Notes under the pieces: model-generated | The model's database searches: none | What the model was told of the DNA's origin: nothing | The model's input: the letters and a program-made list of their open reading frames with translations, nothing else | Program-made: the position numbers and the translations under genes | NCBI RefSeq assembly: GCF_000721105.1 | Contig: NZ_JOEV01000003.1 | Location: 236,101 to 300,100, forward strand | Reading direction: 5' to 3' | Length of the DNA stretch: 64,000 nt | From: Streptomyces cellulosae | GTDB taxonomy: Bacteria > Actinomycetota > Actinomycetes > Streptomycetales > Streptomycetaceae | Part shown: piece by piece, positions 37,675-47,696 of the stretch | Layout of the letters: each line of letters opens with the position of its first letter | Numbering within the stretch: the first letter of the stretch is position 1

Positions 37675-38313
37675 GTGTCCCCTGCACACTCTCCGGTACG
37701 GCGCTTCGGCACGCTGCCGGCTCTTGCCCGTCTCGCCCTCGTCGTACCCGTGGCCCTCACCGTGCTCACCGGTTGCTCGTCCGCCGCGCCCGACAAGTCC
37801 GCCGACCCGGTCTCCGTCACCACCTCCGGCGCCCCCGCGCCCGTCGTCGACGCGCCGCGGACCGAGCGGCCCGCGGCGCCCGCGAAGGTGGCCATCCCCT
37901 CGATCGGGGTCACCAGTTCCCTGATGGAGCTCGGCCTCAACGCGGACGGAACCGTCGAGGTCCCCCCGGCCGGGAAAGGCATGACCGCCGGCTGGTACAC
38001 CGGCGGTTCCGTGCCCGGTGAACCCGGCGCCGCCGTCATCATCGGCCACAACGACACCCGCTTCGGCAAGGCCGTCTTCCACGACCTCCACAAGATCGCC
38101 AAGGGTGCGGACATCACCGTCACCGACGCGCAGGGAGACCCGGCGCACTTCACCGTCACGGGCACCGAGAGCGTCAGCAAGAACTCCTTCCCCACCGAGA
38201 AGGTCTACGGCCCCACCCAGGACCGCGCCCTGCGGCTGATCACCTGTGACGGCGACTTCGACGCCCAGGGCCACCCGGTGAACAACCTCATCGTCTACGC
38301 GACACTGAAGTGA
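37675..38313 (+). CDS. Class F-type sortase, possibly lacking the catalytic arginine
   Basis: 212 aa. A signal sequence with a lipobox-like LTVLTGC leads into a Ser/Pro-rich spacer and a sortase domain (VAIPSIGVTSSLMELGLNADGTV at its start). The catalytic His is in IIGHNDT and the Cys in LITCDG. After that Cys the protein has no Arg at all (DGDFDAQGHPVNNLIVYATLK is the tail). The Arg usually placed on the next strand is therefore missing or replaced. It would anchor or pilin-link surface proteins, with the protein just upstream as candidate substrate. Start: GTG at 37675. Confidence 0.85.
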   Translation: MSPAHSPVRRFGTLPALARLALVVPVALTVLTGCSSAAPDKSADPVSVTTSGAPAPVVDAPRTERPAAPAKVAIPSIGVTSSLMELGLNADGTVEVPPAGKGMTAGWYTGGSVPGEPGAAVIIGHNDTRFGKAVFHDLHKIAKGADITVTDAQGDPAHFTVTGTESVSKNSFPTEKVYGPTQDRALRLITCDGDFDAQGHPVNNLIVYATLK

Positions 38314-38411
38314 GCCCCGAATCGCCGTCGGCAGCCGCGGTTCTGGACCGTGCCGCGAAAGGCGCGGTGGCGGTCGTGGAAGTCGTTCACCTCGCGGCGC
38401 GGTCCGCCGGG

Positions 38412-40394
38412 TCAGCCGCCGACGTGGATGCCGGGGCGGCGGTCGGGGTCGGGTTCGTTGCTGCGGATGATCTCGCGGGTGACCGGAGCGGTGTCGCCGC
38501 GGCCCAGCAGGAAGTAGCGGAACATGTGCATCAGGGGGCTGCCTTCGGCCCACGCGAAATAGCAGTGCGGCTGAACACCCGTCGCGTTGCGCAGGGCGAG
38601 CAGGATCGCGGCGATGGCGTTCGGGGCGGCCGGGGCCGCGGCGCGCAGGATCCGGTACCCGTCGACCTCGACGCCGCGTACGGTGAGGGTTTCGCTGAAG
38701 TCGGACGGGTCGATCACGTCGATTTCCACGAACAGCACGTCGGCCGGACCCGGCACGGGATTGCTGCCGCGCTGCTCACGTTCCTTGGCCGAGTACTCGG
38801 CGCCGTCGCCGGCCTGACGGCGGTTGGCGATGATGTTGATGGCGTTGTCGTGGGCGAGGGTGTCGGTGATGAACCGGCGGGCGGCCGGGTCGAAGACGAT
38901 GCGGTCGGCGCGCAGTTCGGTGGTGCGTGAGACCCGGGAGATCAGTGACACGGCGATGATGCCGGCGATGAACATGCCGGAGATGGAGATGCCGTCGGGC
39001 TTGTCGACGATGTTGGCCACCAGGGCGTAGAACAGCACCGCGGTGAGCAGTGCGAAGCCCGCGGCGGTCGCGCGGCGGCGGCGGCGTACGACCGAGACGG
39101 TGACGGCGAAGGCGCCGGAGACCATCATGGCCAGGATGCCGGTGGCGTAGGCGCCGGCCTGGGCGTCGACGTCGGCGTCGAACGCGAAGGTGATGAGGAC
39201 GCAGAGGACGGTGTAGACGATCACGACGGGGCGTACCGCGCGACCCCATTCCGGGGCCATGCCGTAGTCGGGCAGGTACCGCGGGACGATGTTGACCAGC
39301 CCTGCCATGGCGGACGCGCCCGCGAACCAGAGGATCAGGATGGTGCTGACGTCGTAGACGGTGCCGAACGCCTCCCCGACGTTCTCGTGGGCCAGCCAGG
39401 CCAGGGCCCGGCCGTTGGCGCCGCCACCGGGCTCGAACTCCTTGTGGGGAATGAGGACGGTGGTCACGAAGCTCGCGGCCAGCAGGTAGACGCTCATGAT
39501 GAGCGCGGCGGTGGTCAGCAGCCGGCGGGTGTTGCGGATCCGTGAGCGCAGCCGCTGCTCGGGGTCGGCGCCTTCGGCGGCCACCAGGGGCATCATGCTC
39601 ACCCCGGTCTCGAAACCTGACAGCCCCAGCACCAGCAGCGGAAACGCCACCAGCGCCGGCTCCACCAGATCACCGAATCCGCCTCCGCCCTCGCCGAGCG
39701 CGTCCGTCCACGCCGAGAACGCCCCGGGCGTGGTGAACACATCCGCCAGTCCCACGGCGATGACCACCGCGTTGAGCACGAGGAAGACCGCGACCAGCGG
39801 AATGGCCACGCTGACCGCTTCGCTGAACCCGAGCAGGAACACCCCTCCGAGCACCAGCAACAACGCCACCGTGATGGCGACCTCGTGGCCGTGCAGGGCA
39901 TGGGGCAGATAGGGGTTCTCCATCATGTGGACGGAGGCGTCCGCCGCGGACAGCGTGATCGTGATGATCCACGACGTGGCCACGAAGCCCAGCAGGACCA
40001 GCACGAACAGCTTGCCCCACCAGAACGGCAGCAGATCCTCCAGCATCGCCACCGACCCGGCTCCGTGCGGGCTCTCCCGGGCCACCCGCCGGTACATCGG
40101 CAGCATCCCCACCAGCGTCAGCGCCACGATCAGCAGCGTCGCCAACGGCGACACCGCCCCGGCCGCGAGCGCCGCGATCGCCGGTACGTACGCCAGGCTG
40201 GAGAAGTAGTCCACCCCCGTCAGGCACATCACCTTCCACCAGGCGTGCTGCTCGGTGTGACCCTCACCCGCCGCCGGCCCGACCGGCTGTACCCGGTGGC
40301 GCAGCAACCAGCGTGCCAGGCTGCCGCTCGGCTGCGCGCGAACAGCGGGACTGTCCACCACTTCCGGCACGGCCGGTTCGTTCGCGTCCGTCAT
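38412..40394 (-). CDS. APC superfamily amino acid permease
   Basis: 660 aa from the ATG at 40394 (MTDANEP). About 12 membrane helices lie between 55 and 490, with the APC-like opening [23 protein letters not shown] and [16 protein letters not shown]. The remaining 150-170 residues form a cytoplasmic domain ([35 protein letters not shown]) as in large KUP-like APC transporters of actinobacteria. Substrate unknown; amino acid or potassium. It converges with the sortase gene 98 bp away. Confidence 0.82.
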   Translation of the reverse strand: MTDANEPAVPEVVDSPAVRAQPSGSLARWLLRHRVQPVGPAAGEGHTEQHAWWKVMCLTGVDYFSSLAYVPAIAALAAGAVSPLATLLIVALTLVGMLPMYRRVARESPHGAGSVAMLEDLLPFWWGKLFVLVLLGFVATSWIITITLSAADASVHMMENPYLPHALHGHEVAITVALLLVLGGVFLLGFSEAVSVAIPLVAVFLVLNAVVIAVGLADVFTTPGAFSAWTDALGEGGGGFGDLVEPALVAFPLLVLGLSGFETGVSMMPLVAAEGADPEQRLRSRIRNTRRLLTTAALIMSVYLLAASFVTTVLIPHKEFEPGGGANGRALAWLAHENVGEAFGTVYDVSTILILWFAGASAMAGLVNIVPRYLPDYGMAPEWGRAVRPVVIVYTVLCVLITFAFDADVDAQAGAYATGILAMMVSGAFAVTVSVVRRRRRATAAGFALLTAVLFYALVANIVDKPDGISISGMFIAGIIAVSLISRVSRTTELRADRIVFDPAARRFITDTLAHDNAINIIANRRQAGDGAEYSAKEREQRGSNPVPGPADVLFVEIDVIDPSDFSETLTVRGVEVDGYRILRAAAPAAPNAIAAILLALRNATGVQPHCYFAWAEGSPLMHMFRYFLLGRGDTAPVTREIIRSNEPDPDRRPGIHVGG

Positions 40395-41030
40395 AACCCC
40401 AACAGCCCTTCTGCCCACACAGCGCACCGGCCACAGCAGTCACCGCACTCACGGCACCGCGACGATCACCGAGTATGCGGGCCCACCGGCGACGCCGGCC
40501 CACCGGGGGCCACATACCGTCGACCGGGCACGCTCTCCCCTTGCCGCCCTCCCCCGCCGCAACGCCCCGTCCGATGCGTCTCGGTATGCCCAGCGGCGTC
40601 TTGCAGCCCGGACCACCGCGCGGTTGCGATCAGGAGGACGATCCGTCCGCCGAGCGGAGGCGCGGGCGTTGTCCGCGAGGTCGGTGAAGCGTGCCGTCAG
40701 CACGGACAGCGCGAGCAGGGACACGCTCGCGCGGAAGGTCGTCGCCGGTCACCGGCCGACGCGGCCCTGGCGCTGGTACGCCGCACTGACGCGGGACTGT
40801 CACGATGCGCGCTCAGGCCGTTCTTGTCCGGGACTCGAAGGACACTCGGAGCCAGTTCCTGGCTGTCTCTCCCGCTGTCTGGCCGGCGTTCACGACGCCG
40901 GCAGCCGACTCGCGCGTGTGAACTCGCAGTGGGGCAGCGCCTGTCGCTGCCCCACCGAACGCATCGCGACCACTCCACGTCCCACGTTCGGTCGTCGGGC
41001 CAGGCGACCTGGAGACGCGATGAGCACCCG
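40395..41030. other. 636-bp gene-free stretch
   Basis: No supported gene. On the minus strand 40640-40740 there is protein-like sequence (SVLTARFTDLADNARAS) with an apparent frameshift into GGRIVLLIATARW, perhaps a remnant. The only clear element is the hairpin at 40929-40955. Confidence 0.5.
40929..40955 (-). terminator. Hairpin terminator downstream of the sugar ABC operon
   Basis: GTGGGGCAGCG and CGCTGCCCCAC form a perfect 11-bp stem around CCTGT, 75 bp past the permease stop on the minus strand. No U-tract follows. Confidence 0.7.
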
Positions 41031-41951
41031 CTACTTCAGCGCCCCCGCCATGACCCCGTTGACGAACTGCCGCTGGAAGGCGAAGAAGACCACCAGCGGG
41101 ATGATCATGGAGAGGAAGGCGCCGGAGGACAGGACGTCGATGTTGGTGCCGAACTGACGGGTCTGCTGTTGCAGGGCCACCGTGAGCGGCGCCGAGCCCG
41201 GGTCGGCGAAGATGAGCGCCACGAGCATGTCGTTCCAGACCCACAGGAACTGGAAGATGCCGAGCGAGGCTATCGCGGGCCCGCCGAGTGGAACCACCAC
41301 CCGGATGAAGAGCCACAACTCGCCCGCCCCGTCCAGACGGGCGGCCTCCAGCAGTTCGCGCGGGATCCCCGCGAAGAAGTTGCGGAGCAGGAAGATCGCG
41401 AACGGCAGGCCGAAGGCGACATGGAAGAGGACCACACTGACGATGCTGCCGAAGATCCCGAGCTTCCCGAACAGGCTGGTGACGGGCACCAGCGCGACCT
41501 GCAGCGGCACCACGAGCAGGCCGACGACTAGCAGGAAGACCCAGTCCCGGCCCGGGAACTCGACCCATGCGAAGACGTACCCGGCGAGCGAGCCGACGAC
41601 CACGACCAGCACCGTGGCCGGGACGGTGATCAGCAGACTGTTCAGGAACGAATGCGTGATCGTCGGGTCGTCCAGCAGGTTGGTGTAGTTGTGCAGGGTC
41701 AGCTGCGCGGGCTTGGTGAGGGCCGTCCACCAGCCGGACGCCTGGATGTCCAGGGGCCCGCGCAGCGAGGAGAGCAGCAGGCCGACGGTGGGCAGAAGCC
41801 AGAACAGGGCGACCGCCAGCAGGACGAGCCGGGTGGATCCGCCGGCCAGGCGGCGAGCCGCGCGGGCGGCGGCGCCCGGTCCTGTGCGGCCGGAGGCGGC
41901 CCCGGCGGCCCGGAGGGTCTGCGCGGTCTCGGCGATCTGAAGGGTTGTCAC
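41031..41951 (-). CDS. Carbohydrate ABC transporter permease (MalG type)
   Basis: 306 aa. Six membrane helices with the EAA motif as PRELLEAARLDGAGELWLFIRVVVPLGGPA and the MalG-like C-terminus FQRQFVNGVMAGALK. Start: GTG at 41951 (VTTLQIAETAQ), overlapping the upstream permease stop as GTGA. It forms the inner-membrane channel with the MalF-type protein for the sugar delivered by the lipoprotein. No ATPase gene is in the operon, so a shared MsiK-type ATPase is expected, as usual in Streptomyces. Confidence 0.93.
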   Translation of the reverse strand: MTTLQIAETAQTLRAAGAASGRTGPGAAARAARRLAGGSTRLVLLAVALFWLLPTVGLLLSSLRGPLDIQASGWWTALTKPAQLTLHNYTNLLDDPTITHSFLNSLLITVPATVLVVVVGSLAGYVFAWVEFPGRDWVFLLVVGLLVVPLQVALVPVTSLFGKLGIFGSIVSVVLFHVAFGLPFAIFLLRNFFAGIPRELLEAARLDGAGELWLFIRVVVPLGGPAIASLGIFQFLWVWNDMLVALIFADPGSAPLTVALQQQTRQFGTNIDVLSSGAFLSMIIPLVVFFAFQRQFVNGVMAGALK

Positions 41952-43324
41952 CGTGACTTCTCCTGTCGGAACCGCTTGATGTTGAGGAACATGGCCGGCG
42001 CGACCAAGGCGAGCAGGAGTACGGCGAGCGCGCTGCCGGTGCCCTGGTCGTTGCCGCCGCCGAAGGAGGACAGGTAGAGCTGCAGGGCCAGTACGTTGGC
42101 GTCCTGCTGGCTGGCGCCGGGCGCGATGACGTACACCAGGTCGAAGATCTTCAGCACGTTGATCACCAGCGTGACCAGCACCACGCCCAGCACCGGCGCC
42201 AGGAGCGGCACCGTGATGCGGCGGAAGACCTGCCACTCCTTCGCACCGTCGACGCGTGCCGCCTCCAGCAGTTCCCGGGGGATGCCGGCCAGTCCGGCAG
42301 CGATGAGGACCATGGCGAAACCGGTCCACATCCAGACGTAGGCGCCGATGATCGACCAGGTGACCAGGGTCGGGCCGAGCCAGTTGACACCCGCGTACTG
42401 GGCGGTGAAGTTCGTCGCGGGCAGACGCAGTCGGATCGGTGAGGTGCCGATCCGGGACGCGGGCAGAGTGAACGTGCCGTCCTCGGCGGCGGTCGCCGTG
42501 GCGAGCACCCGCCCGTCACGCACCGCCTCCACCCGGACGCCGGCCAGTGCCTTCTCCCCCGGGTCGATCTTCCCGGGGGTGCCGCCGCCCGGCTGGAAGT
42601 CCAGCCAGACCGTGCCGCACAAGGCGCCCGAGGGGCACGACCCCGGTGCGGCGGCCTGCGTCGCGCCGGTCAGGGTGCCGGGCTGCACTCCGACGAGCGC
42701 CAGCGCGGCCGGACCGTCACCGGGGCTGACTGCTTTGCCGGTGTAGGGTCCGCCGACCGGGCCCGTCAGGGTGCTGCCGGGGCCCGCCACCCTCGGATGG
42801 GCTCCGGGGTACGCCGACGCCTTGAAGAAGGTGTCGTGGACGCCGGTGACCATCGCGTTGGCCACGCCCTTGCCGGGGTCCTGGTCGTAGACCAGCCGGA
42901 AGATGATGCCGGCGGCCAGCATGGAGATGGCCATCGGCATGAAGACGACCAGCTTGAACGCGGTGCCCCAGCGGATCCGCTCGGTGAGCACGGCGAAGAT
43001 CAGGCCGAGCCCCGTGGCCGCGACGGGTGCGACCACGACCCAGATCGCGTTGTTCTTGATGGCGACGAGTGTCTGGTGGTCGGTGAAGACACCGGTGTAG
43101 TTGGACAGCCCGACGAAGTGGGTGAAGCCGTCGGGGCCGAAGAGACTGCGCACGACCGACCAGACGATCGGATACACGACGAGCGCGCCGAGCAGGACCA
43201 GCGCGGGCAACAGGAAGAACGCCGCGACCCAGGTACGGCCCCGGGGTGTCCTCCCCGTGCGGCGGGCGGGTGCCCCCGCCGCCGCGGGGGCGGCGGGGGA
43301 CGGAGGGGTGAGTGTCTGTGACAT
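41948..43324 (-). CDS. Carbohydrate ABC transporter permease (MalF type) with inserted extracytoplasmic domain
   Basis: 458 aa, about 150 more than the usual 300. Helices 1-3 lie before residue 160 and the rest after 318, with the EAA motif PRELLEAARVDGAKEWQ near 349-365. Residues about 160-318 form an insertion outside the membrane. Its second half, with GTVWLDFQPGGGTPGKIDPGEKALAGVRVEAVRDG (read in part) and DGTFTLPA, looks like a Cna-B/SdrD-type or carboxypeptidase-regulatory beta-sandwich. Two Cys (230, 236) could form a disulfide. The role may resemble the P2 loop of MalF, touching the binding protein. Confidence 0.9.
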   Translation of the reverse strand: MSQTLTPPSPAAPAAAGAPARRTGRTPRGRTWVAAFFLLPALVLLGALVVYPIVWSVVRSLFGPDGFTHFVGLSNYTGVFTDHQTLVAIKNNAIWVVVAPVAATGLGLIFAVLTERIRWGTAFKLVVFMPMAISMLAAGIIFRLVYDQDPGKGVANAMVTGVHDTFFKASAYPGAHPRVAGPGSTLTGPVGGPYTGKAVSPGDGPAALALVGVQPGTLTGATQAAAPGSCPSGALCGTVWLDFQPGGGTPGKIDPGEKALAGVRVEAVRDGRVLATATAAEDGTFTLPASRIGTSPIRLRLPATNFTAQYAGVNWLGPTLVTWSIIGAYVWMWTGFAMVLIAAGLAGIPRELLEAARVDGAKEWQVFRRITVPLLAPVLGVVLVTLVINVLKIFDLVYVIAPGASQQDANVLALQLYLSSFGGGNDQGTGSALAVLLLALVAPAMFLNIKRFRQEKSR

Positions 43325-43333
43325 GACGGCCGC

Positions 43334-44692
43334 TCAGCCCGCCTTGCCGAACGCCTTCGCGGCGTCCGCCTCGAGCTGCTTCTGCGCGCCCGCGACGTCG
43401 GAGGGCTTGGCGAGGAAGTCCTGCAGGTCCTTCCACTCTCCTTGCCCCTTGGTGCCGCCGAACGCGGCCGGCGCCTGATCGGACATGTCGACCCGGATGT
43501 TGTCGCCCGCCTTGATCAGGTTCTTCGCTATGTCCCGCACGATGTCGTCGCGGTAGTCGGAGAAGGCGACCGCCTTGTTCGGTGACAGGAAACCGCCCTG
43601 CTGCACGTCGATCGCCGCCGCCTCGGGAGAGACCAGGAAGCGCATCAGCGCCTGGGCGCCTTTGCCGTCCTTGAGCGCGACCGCGACGTCGCCGCTGCTC
43701 AGCACCGGTGCCTCACCGCCGTCCACGGACGGGAAGGGGAAGACCTTGGCGTCGGTGCCCACCTTGGCCGTGGTCTCCTGGGTGATGTTGGTCGCGATGA
43801 ACTCCCCCTCGTAGACCAGCGCTGCCTTGGGCGGCTTGGCGAAGACCTGGTCGACCGAGGTGGGGAAGTCGGTCTGCAGCGCCCCGCGGGTGCCCCCGGC
43901 GATCAGATCGGGCCTGCCGAAGAGCCGGCCCAGTGTGGTCAGCGCCTTGGTCACCGAGGGGTCGGTCCACTTGATCTGGTGCTTCGTCAACTTGTCGTAC
44001 ATCGCCGGGCCGGTCTGGCTGAGGTAGATGTTCTCGAACCAGTCGGTCAGGACCCAGCCGTCGCCGCCGCCTATGGAGAACGGCGGGGTGCCGGAGTCGG
44101 AGAGTGTCTGGCCGTCCTTGAGCAGTTGGTCCCAGGTGGTGGGGGCGGTGGTCAGTCCGGCCTGCTCCCAGGCCGCGGTGTTGTACCAGAACAGCGACTT
44201 GTTGGTGACCTTGAAGAACACGCCGTACGGGGTGTTCTTGTAGGTGCCGAGGTCGCGCCAGACCTTGCTGTAGTTCTGGTCCAGTTCCTTGGTCACGTCC
44301 GGCTGGAGCGGCTTGAGCCAGCCGGCCTTGGCGAACTGCTGGAGCACGCCGGGCTGGGGCAGCAGGGCCACGTCCGGCGGGGAGCCGCCCTGGATCTTGC
44401 TGCCGACGAAGGTCGACACGTTGTCGCCGGTGGGCACGAAGGTGGTCCTGGCTCCCGTCAGCTTGTCGAAGCGGGCCAGTACCTTGAGGAAGTTCTTCTG
44501 CTCGGCGCCTGTCCAGACGCCGGCCACCTGCAGGTTCTGCCCGTCGAGCCGGGGCAGGTCCAGCGTGGAGGTGCCTTTGGCACCGGTGGCCGCAGGGTCG
44601 CCGGCGGTGTCCTTGTCCGAGGAGCCGCACCCGGCGGCCCCGATCATCAGGACGGTGACGGCCGTCAGTGCTGCCGCTGCTCTGCCATTCAT
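43334..44692 (-). CDS. Sugar ABC transporter substrate-binding lipoprotein
   Basis: 452 aa. Lipoprotein signal MNGRAAAALTAVTVLMIGAAGC with the acyl-accepting Cys about residue 22. The extracellular solute-binding protein family 1 fold follows, with GDNVSTFVGSKIQGGSPPDVALLPQPG and GGDGWVLTDWFENIYLSQTGP. Similar to the alpha-glucoside binding proteins (AglE type). RBS AAAGGAG. It precedes the two permease genes by 9 bp and follows the GH13 gene, which suggests a glucoside substrate. Confidence 0.93.
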   Translation of the reverse strand: MNGRAAAALTAVTVLMIGAAGCGSSDKDTAGDPAATGAKGTSTLDLPRLDGQNLQVAGVWTGAEQKNFLKVLARFDKLTGARTTFVPTGDNVSTFVGSKIQGGSPPDVALLPQPGVLQQFAKAGWLKPLQPDVTKELDQNYSKVWRDLGTYKNTPYGVFFKVTNKSLFWYNTAAWEQAGLTTAPTTWDQLLKDGQTLSDSGTPPFSIGGGDGWVLTDWFENIYLSQTGPAMYDKLTKHQIKWTDPSVTKALTTLGRLFGRPDLIAGGTRGALQTDFPTSVDQVFAKPPKAALVYEGEFIATNITQETTAKVGTDAKVFPFPSVDGGEAPVLSSGDVAVALKDGKGAQALMRFLVSPEAAAIDVQQGGFLSPNKAVAFSDYRDDIVRDIAKNLIKAGDNIRVDMSDQAPAAFGGTKGQGEWKDLQDFLAKPSDVAGAQKQLEADAAKAFGKAG

Positions 44693-44743
44693 CGGTCACT
44701 CCTTTGTGAAAGACGGAAGAACATGTGGTGAGGGACAGCGGGG

Positions 44744-46420
44744 TCAGCCCGTGAGGGCGTCGGCCGCCCACCAGGCGGCGGTGCTGCCGGGGAGGGTCCC
44801 GGGCGGGCAGGGACCACTCGCGAGCAGCGGCGTGCCGGGTGCCGGGGCGGGACACGGGGCGTCGCCGAAGTTGACGGCGCACACCAGCCCGTCGCCGCGG
44901 ACGAAGGCCAGGACCTGCGGCGGCGACTCCAGCCAGCGCAGCGTCCCGGTGCCGAGCGACGGCAGGTTCGCGCGCAGCTCGAGCGCGTCGTGGTAGAGGT
45001 GCCAGAAGGATCCGGGGTCGGCCATGAGCCGTTCGGTGGTGTGCGCGGCGAACCAGGCGGGCTGGGGCAGCCACGGCGTGCCGACACCGTCGCCCGAGGT
45101 GAAGCCGAACGGGGACAGGTGATCCGACCACGGCAGCGGTACCCGGCAGCCGTCCCGGATCCCCACGCGGCTGCCGCTGCGGTGGAAGATCGGGTCGGTG
45201 AGCACCTCGTCCGGCAGGTCGACGACCTCCGGCAGCCCGAGTTCCTCGCCCTGGTAGAGGTAGGCGGCACCGGGCAGGGAGAGCATCAGCAGCGCGGCGG
45301 CGCGAGCGCGGGCGGCGGCCGCGTACCGGGTGACGGTGCGGACCTGGTCGTGGTTGTTGAGCACCCAGGTGATGGTCGAGCCGGTGTCGGCGATGTCCCG
45401 CAGCGCGTCCTGGATGACCCTGCGGAAGGTGGCGGCGTCCCACGGCGCCGTCAGCATGTGGAAGAAGAACGCCTGATGGAGTTCGTCGGGGCGGACGTAG
45501 GCGGCCTGCTCGGCCGGTGTGCGCACCGACACCTCTCCGACGAGCAGCCGGTCGATGCCGTCCCGTCTGGTGTACTCCTCGCAGATGGCACGCCAGGTGC
45601 GCCAGACACCGTGTGTCTCGGGCTGGTTCCACGCCAGGGGGTTGACGGTGTCGCGGGCCCGCGCGTCGGCCGCCGGGTCCGGGGAGTCCGGCAGTCCGGG
45701 ATGCTTGAACAGGCCGGTGGCCACGTCGATGCGGAACCCGTCGACACCGCGCTCCAGCCAGAACCGCAGCACCTGCTCGAAGTAGCCGCCGACCTCGGGG
45801 TTGCGCCAGTTCAGGTCGGGCTGCTCCGGCCCGAACAGGTGCAGGTACCACTGGCCCGGCGTGCCGTCGGGCTCGGTGACCCGGGTCCAGGCGGGCCCGC
45901 CGAACATCGAGTACCAGTTGTTGGGCGGCAGTTCACCGCGCTCGCCACGGCCCTCGGCGAAGTGGAAGCGGGATCTGGCGGGGCCGCCGTCCGCGCCTTC
46001 GGCCAGGGCCTGGAGGAACCACGGGTGCTTGCTGGAGCAGTGGTTGGGGACCATGTCGATGAGCACCTTGAACCCCAGACGGTGCGCGTCGTCCACCAGG
46101 CGGCCGAACTCCACCAGGTCCCCGTAGACCGGGTCGACGTCGCAGTAGTCGGCGACGTCGTAGCCGTGGTCGTACTGCGGGGAGGGATAGAACGGGTTGA
46201 GCCAGATGCCGTCGACACCGAGTCGCTTGAGGTACGGCAGGCCCGCGCGGACACCGGCCAGGTCGCCGATGCCGTCCCCGGTGCTGTCCAGGAAACTGCG
46301 GACGTACACCTCGTAGATGACGGCCGTGCGCCACCACCGCTGTCGCGCGGTGTGCTGGGACCGCTCGGAGGGGCCCGGTTCGTTCTGTACCGAGCCGTCG
46401 CCGACGTATGCGTCGATCAT
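44744..46420 (-). CDS. GH13 alpha-glucosidase
   Basis: 558 aa from the ATG at 46420 (MIDAYVGDGSVQ). It has the GH13 barrel motifs: WWRTAVIYEVYVRSF, DMVPNHCS, nucleophile Asp in GFRIDVA, acid/base Glu in LLVGEVSV and NNHDQVR for the transition-state Asp. No signal peptide, so it hydrolyses imported oligosaccharides inside the cell. Length and pattern match AglA/oligo-1,6-glucosidase-like enzymes; the exact linkage cannot be told. It lies between the ROK kinase gene and the sugar ABC genes. Confidence 0.93.
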   Translation of the reverse strand: MIDAYVGDGSVQNEPGPSERSQHTARQRWWRTAVIYEVYVRSFLDSTGDGIGDLAGVRAGLPYLKRLGVDGIWLNPFYPSPQYDHGYDVADYCDVDPVYGDLVEFGRLVDDAHRLGFKVLIDMVPNHCSSKHPWFLQALAEGADGGPARSRFHFAEGRGERGELPPNNWYSMFGGPAWTRVTEPDGTPGQWYLHLFGPEQPDLNWRNPEVGGYFEQVLRFWLERGVDGFRIDVATGLFKHPGLPDSPDPAADARARDTVNPLAWNQPETHGVWRTWRAICEEYTRRDGIDRLLVGEVSVRTPAEQAAYVRPDELHQAFFFHMLTAPWDAATFRRVIQDALRDIADTGSTITWVLNNHDQVRTVTRYAAAARARAAALLMLSLPGAAYLYQGEELGLPEVVDLPDEVLTDPIFHRSGSRVGIRDGCRVPLPWSDHLSPFGFTSGDGVGTPWLPQPAWFAAHTTERLMADPGSFWHLYHDALELRANLPSLGTGTLRWLESPPQVLAFVRGDGLVCAVNFGDAPCPAPAPGTPLLASGPCPPGTLPGSTAAWWAADALTG

Positions 46421-46453
46421 CGGGAAACCGTCCTGGGCTGGGCGTGAGGGAGA

Positions 46454-46484
46454 CCGGCCGCCGCGCGGGGAGAACGGCGGCCGG
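46454..46484 (-). terminator. Hairpin in the leader of the GH13 gene
   Basis: CCGGCCGCCG and CGGCGGCCGG form a perfect 10-bp stem with an 11-nt loop, 34 bp upstream of the GH13 start and about 200 bp after the ROK stop. It could be a partial terminator or processing site between ROK and the transport genes. Confidence 0.4.
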
Positions 46485-46688
46485 CGGTCAGGGCGCCGGA
46501 TCCGGCGCTGCGGAAGGCGGGCGGGAAGGCGCGTCGACAGGAGGGAACCGGGGGCGCGGATTCCTTCGGCGGTCGGAACGGGGCCGCCGGGCGTGCCCGC
46601 CCGCCGGTGGGACGACAGGCGAGGTGCAGGTCGCCGCGTGGGTGGCCGTTCACCGGGCTGCGCGCCCGTCAAAGGCTGCGGAAGGCCG

Positions 46689-47657
46689 TCAGTTCACGGA
46701 TAACTGAGATGTCGAAGGGACGGCGAGGGGCTGCGCCGTGGTGTGCAGGGCCGCCCCCGTCGCACCGGCGTACGGGCCGAGCTCGGCGGCCAGGAGGGTC
46801 ACCGGTCCGATCAGTGACCGACGGTCGCGCAGTGCCGACTCGACGGCCGGTCGCATCATGTCGAAGGCGGGCGCGACACCACCGCCGACGACGACGGTCG
46901 AGAGGCCGAGTTGGGCCAGCACGCTCCCCAGTACCGTGCCCACGACCATGCCGACGCTTCCAAGGATCCCCCGGGCCGTGGCGTCACCCGACCGTGCGGC
47001 CCGGACCAGGTCCTCGGGTGTGAGCGACCGGCCCTGGTTCCCGGTCCCGCGAGAGGCGAGGGACCGGGACCAGAGGGCCGCGAGTGCCCGGCCGCCCGCG
47101 ACCGTTTCCAGACAGCCGCGGGCCCCGCATCCGCAGGGGTCACCCCCCGGATCGGCGGTCATGTGCCCGATCTCGCCGATCCGGTCGCCGGGCCCGCGCA
47201 GGACGCGACCGTCCAGGGCGATCGCACCGCCTATGCCCGTGCCCATGGTCATGAACACCACGTCGGTGTGCCCCCGCGCGGAGCCCAGAGCGAGTTCCGC
47301 CGAGGCGAACGCGCGTGCGTCATTCATCAGCAGGACGGGCTTCGCGGTCGCGTGCTCGAGCGTGTCCGCCAGCGGGAAACCCTGCCAGTCGCCGTCGATG
47401 TTCGGGACGGTGGTGGTGGAGCGCAGGTCCGGGGCGAGGTGACCGGGCAGTGCTACGCCGATGGCCTCGACGGTGCGCGCGTCCGCCATCTCGGCGATGG
47501 TGGCGGCGACCTGCGCGGGGCCCGCGGCCGGGGTGGGCAGCGTGCCCCGCGCGAGGACGGCCGTGCCGGCCCGGTGCACCCACTTGATGTTCGTACCCCC
47601 GATGTCCACGCCCAGGGCGGACCCTTCGGGGCGAGGACCGCCCCTGGTCACCACCAT
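46689..47657 (-). CDS. ROK family sugar kinase
   Basis: 322 aa. The ATP-binding start ALGVDIGGTNIKW, catalytic region LMNDARAFASAE and GTGIGGAIALDG are present. The zinc site EIGHMTADPGGDPCGCGARGCLE (read in part; His plus three Cys) is intact. There is no N-terminal HTH, so it is an enzyme rather than a ROK repressor. It probably phosphorylates the hexose released by the GH13 enzyme. RBS CAGGAGAT. A GTATAGAC operator lies 30 bp upstream. Confidence 0.92.
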   Translation of the reverse strand: MVVTRGGPRPEGSALGVDIGGTNIKWVHRAGTAVLARGTLPTPAAGPAQVAATIAEMADARTVEAIGVALPGHLAPDLRSTTTVPNIDGDWQGFPLADTLEHATAKPVLLMNDARAFASAELALGSARGHTDVVFMTMGTGIGGAIALDGRVLRGPGDRIGEIGHMTADPGGDPCGCGARGCLETVAGGRALAALWSRSLASRGTGNQGRSLTPEDLVRAARSGDATARGILGSVGMVVGTVLGSVLAQLGLSTVVVGGGVAPAFDMMRPAVESALRDRRSLIGPVTLLAAELGPYAGATGAALHTTAQPLAVPSTSQLSVN

Positions 47658-47686
47658 GCGATCTCCTGATCACCATCGGTACTGCC

Positions 47687-47696
47687 TGTATAGACT
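47687..47696 (-). promoter_or_regulatory. GntR-type operator A (upstream of ROK/GH13/ABC unit)
   Basis: TGTATAGACT, 9 of 10 bases identical to site B at 50708 and sharing the core GTATAGAC with site C at 50865. It lies 30 bp before the ROK start. Confidence 0.6.

Noticed and set aside
40395..41030. A membrane-protein gene on the minus strand
   Set aside because: Only short coding-like pieces in different frames; no start, no complete domain.
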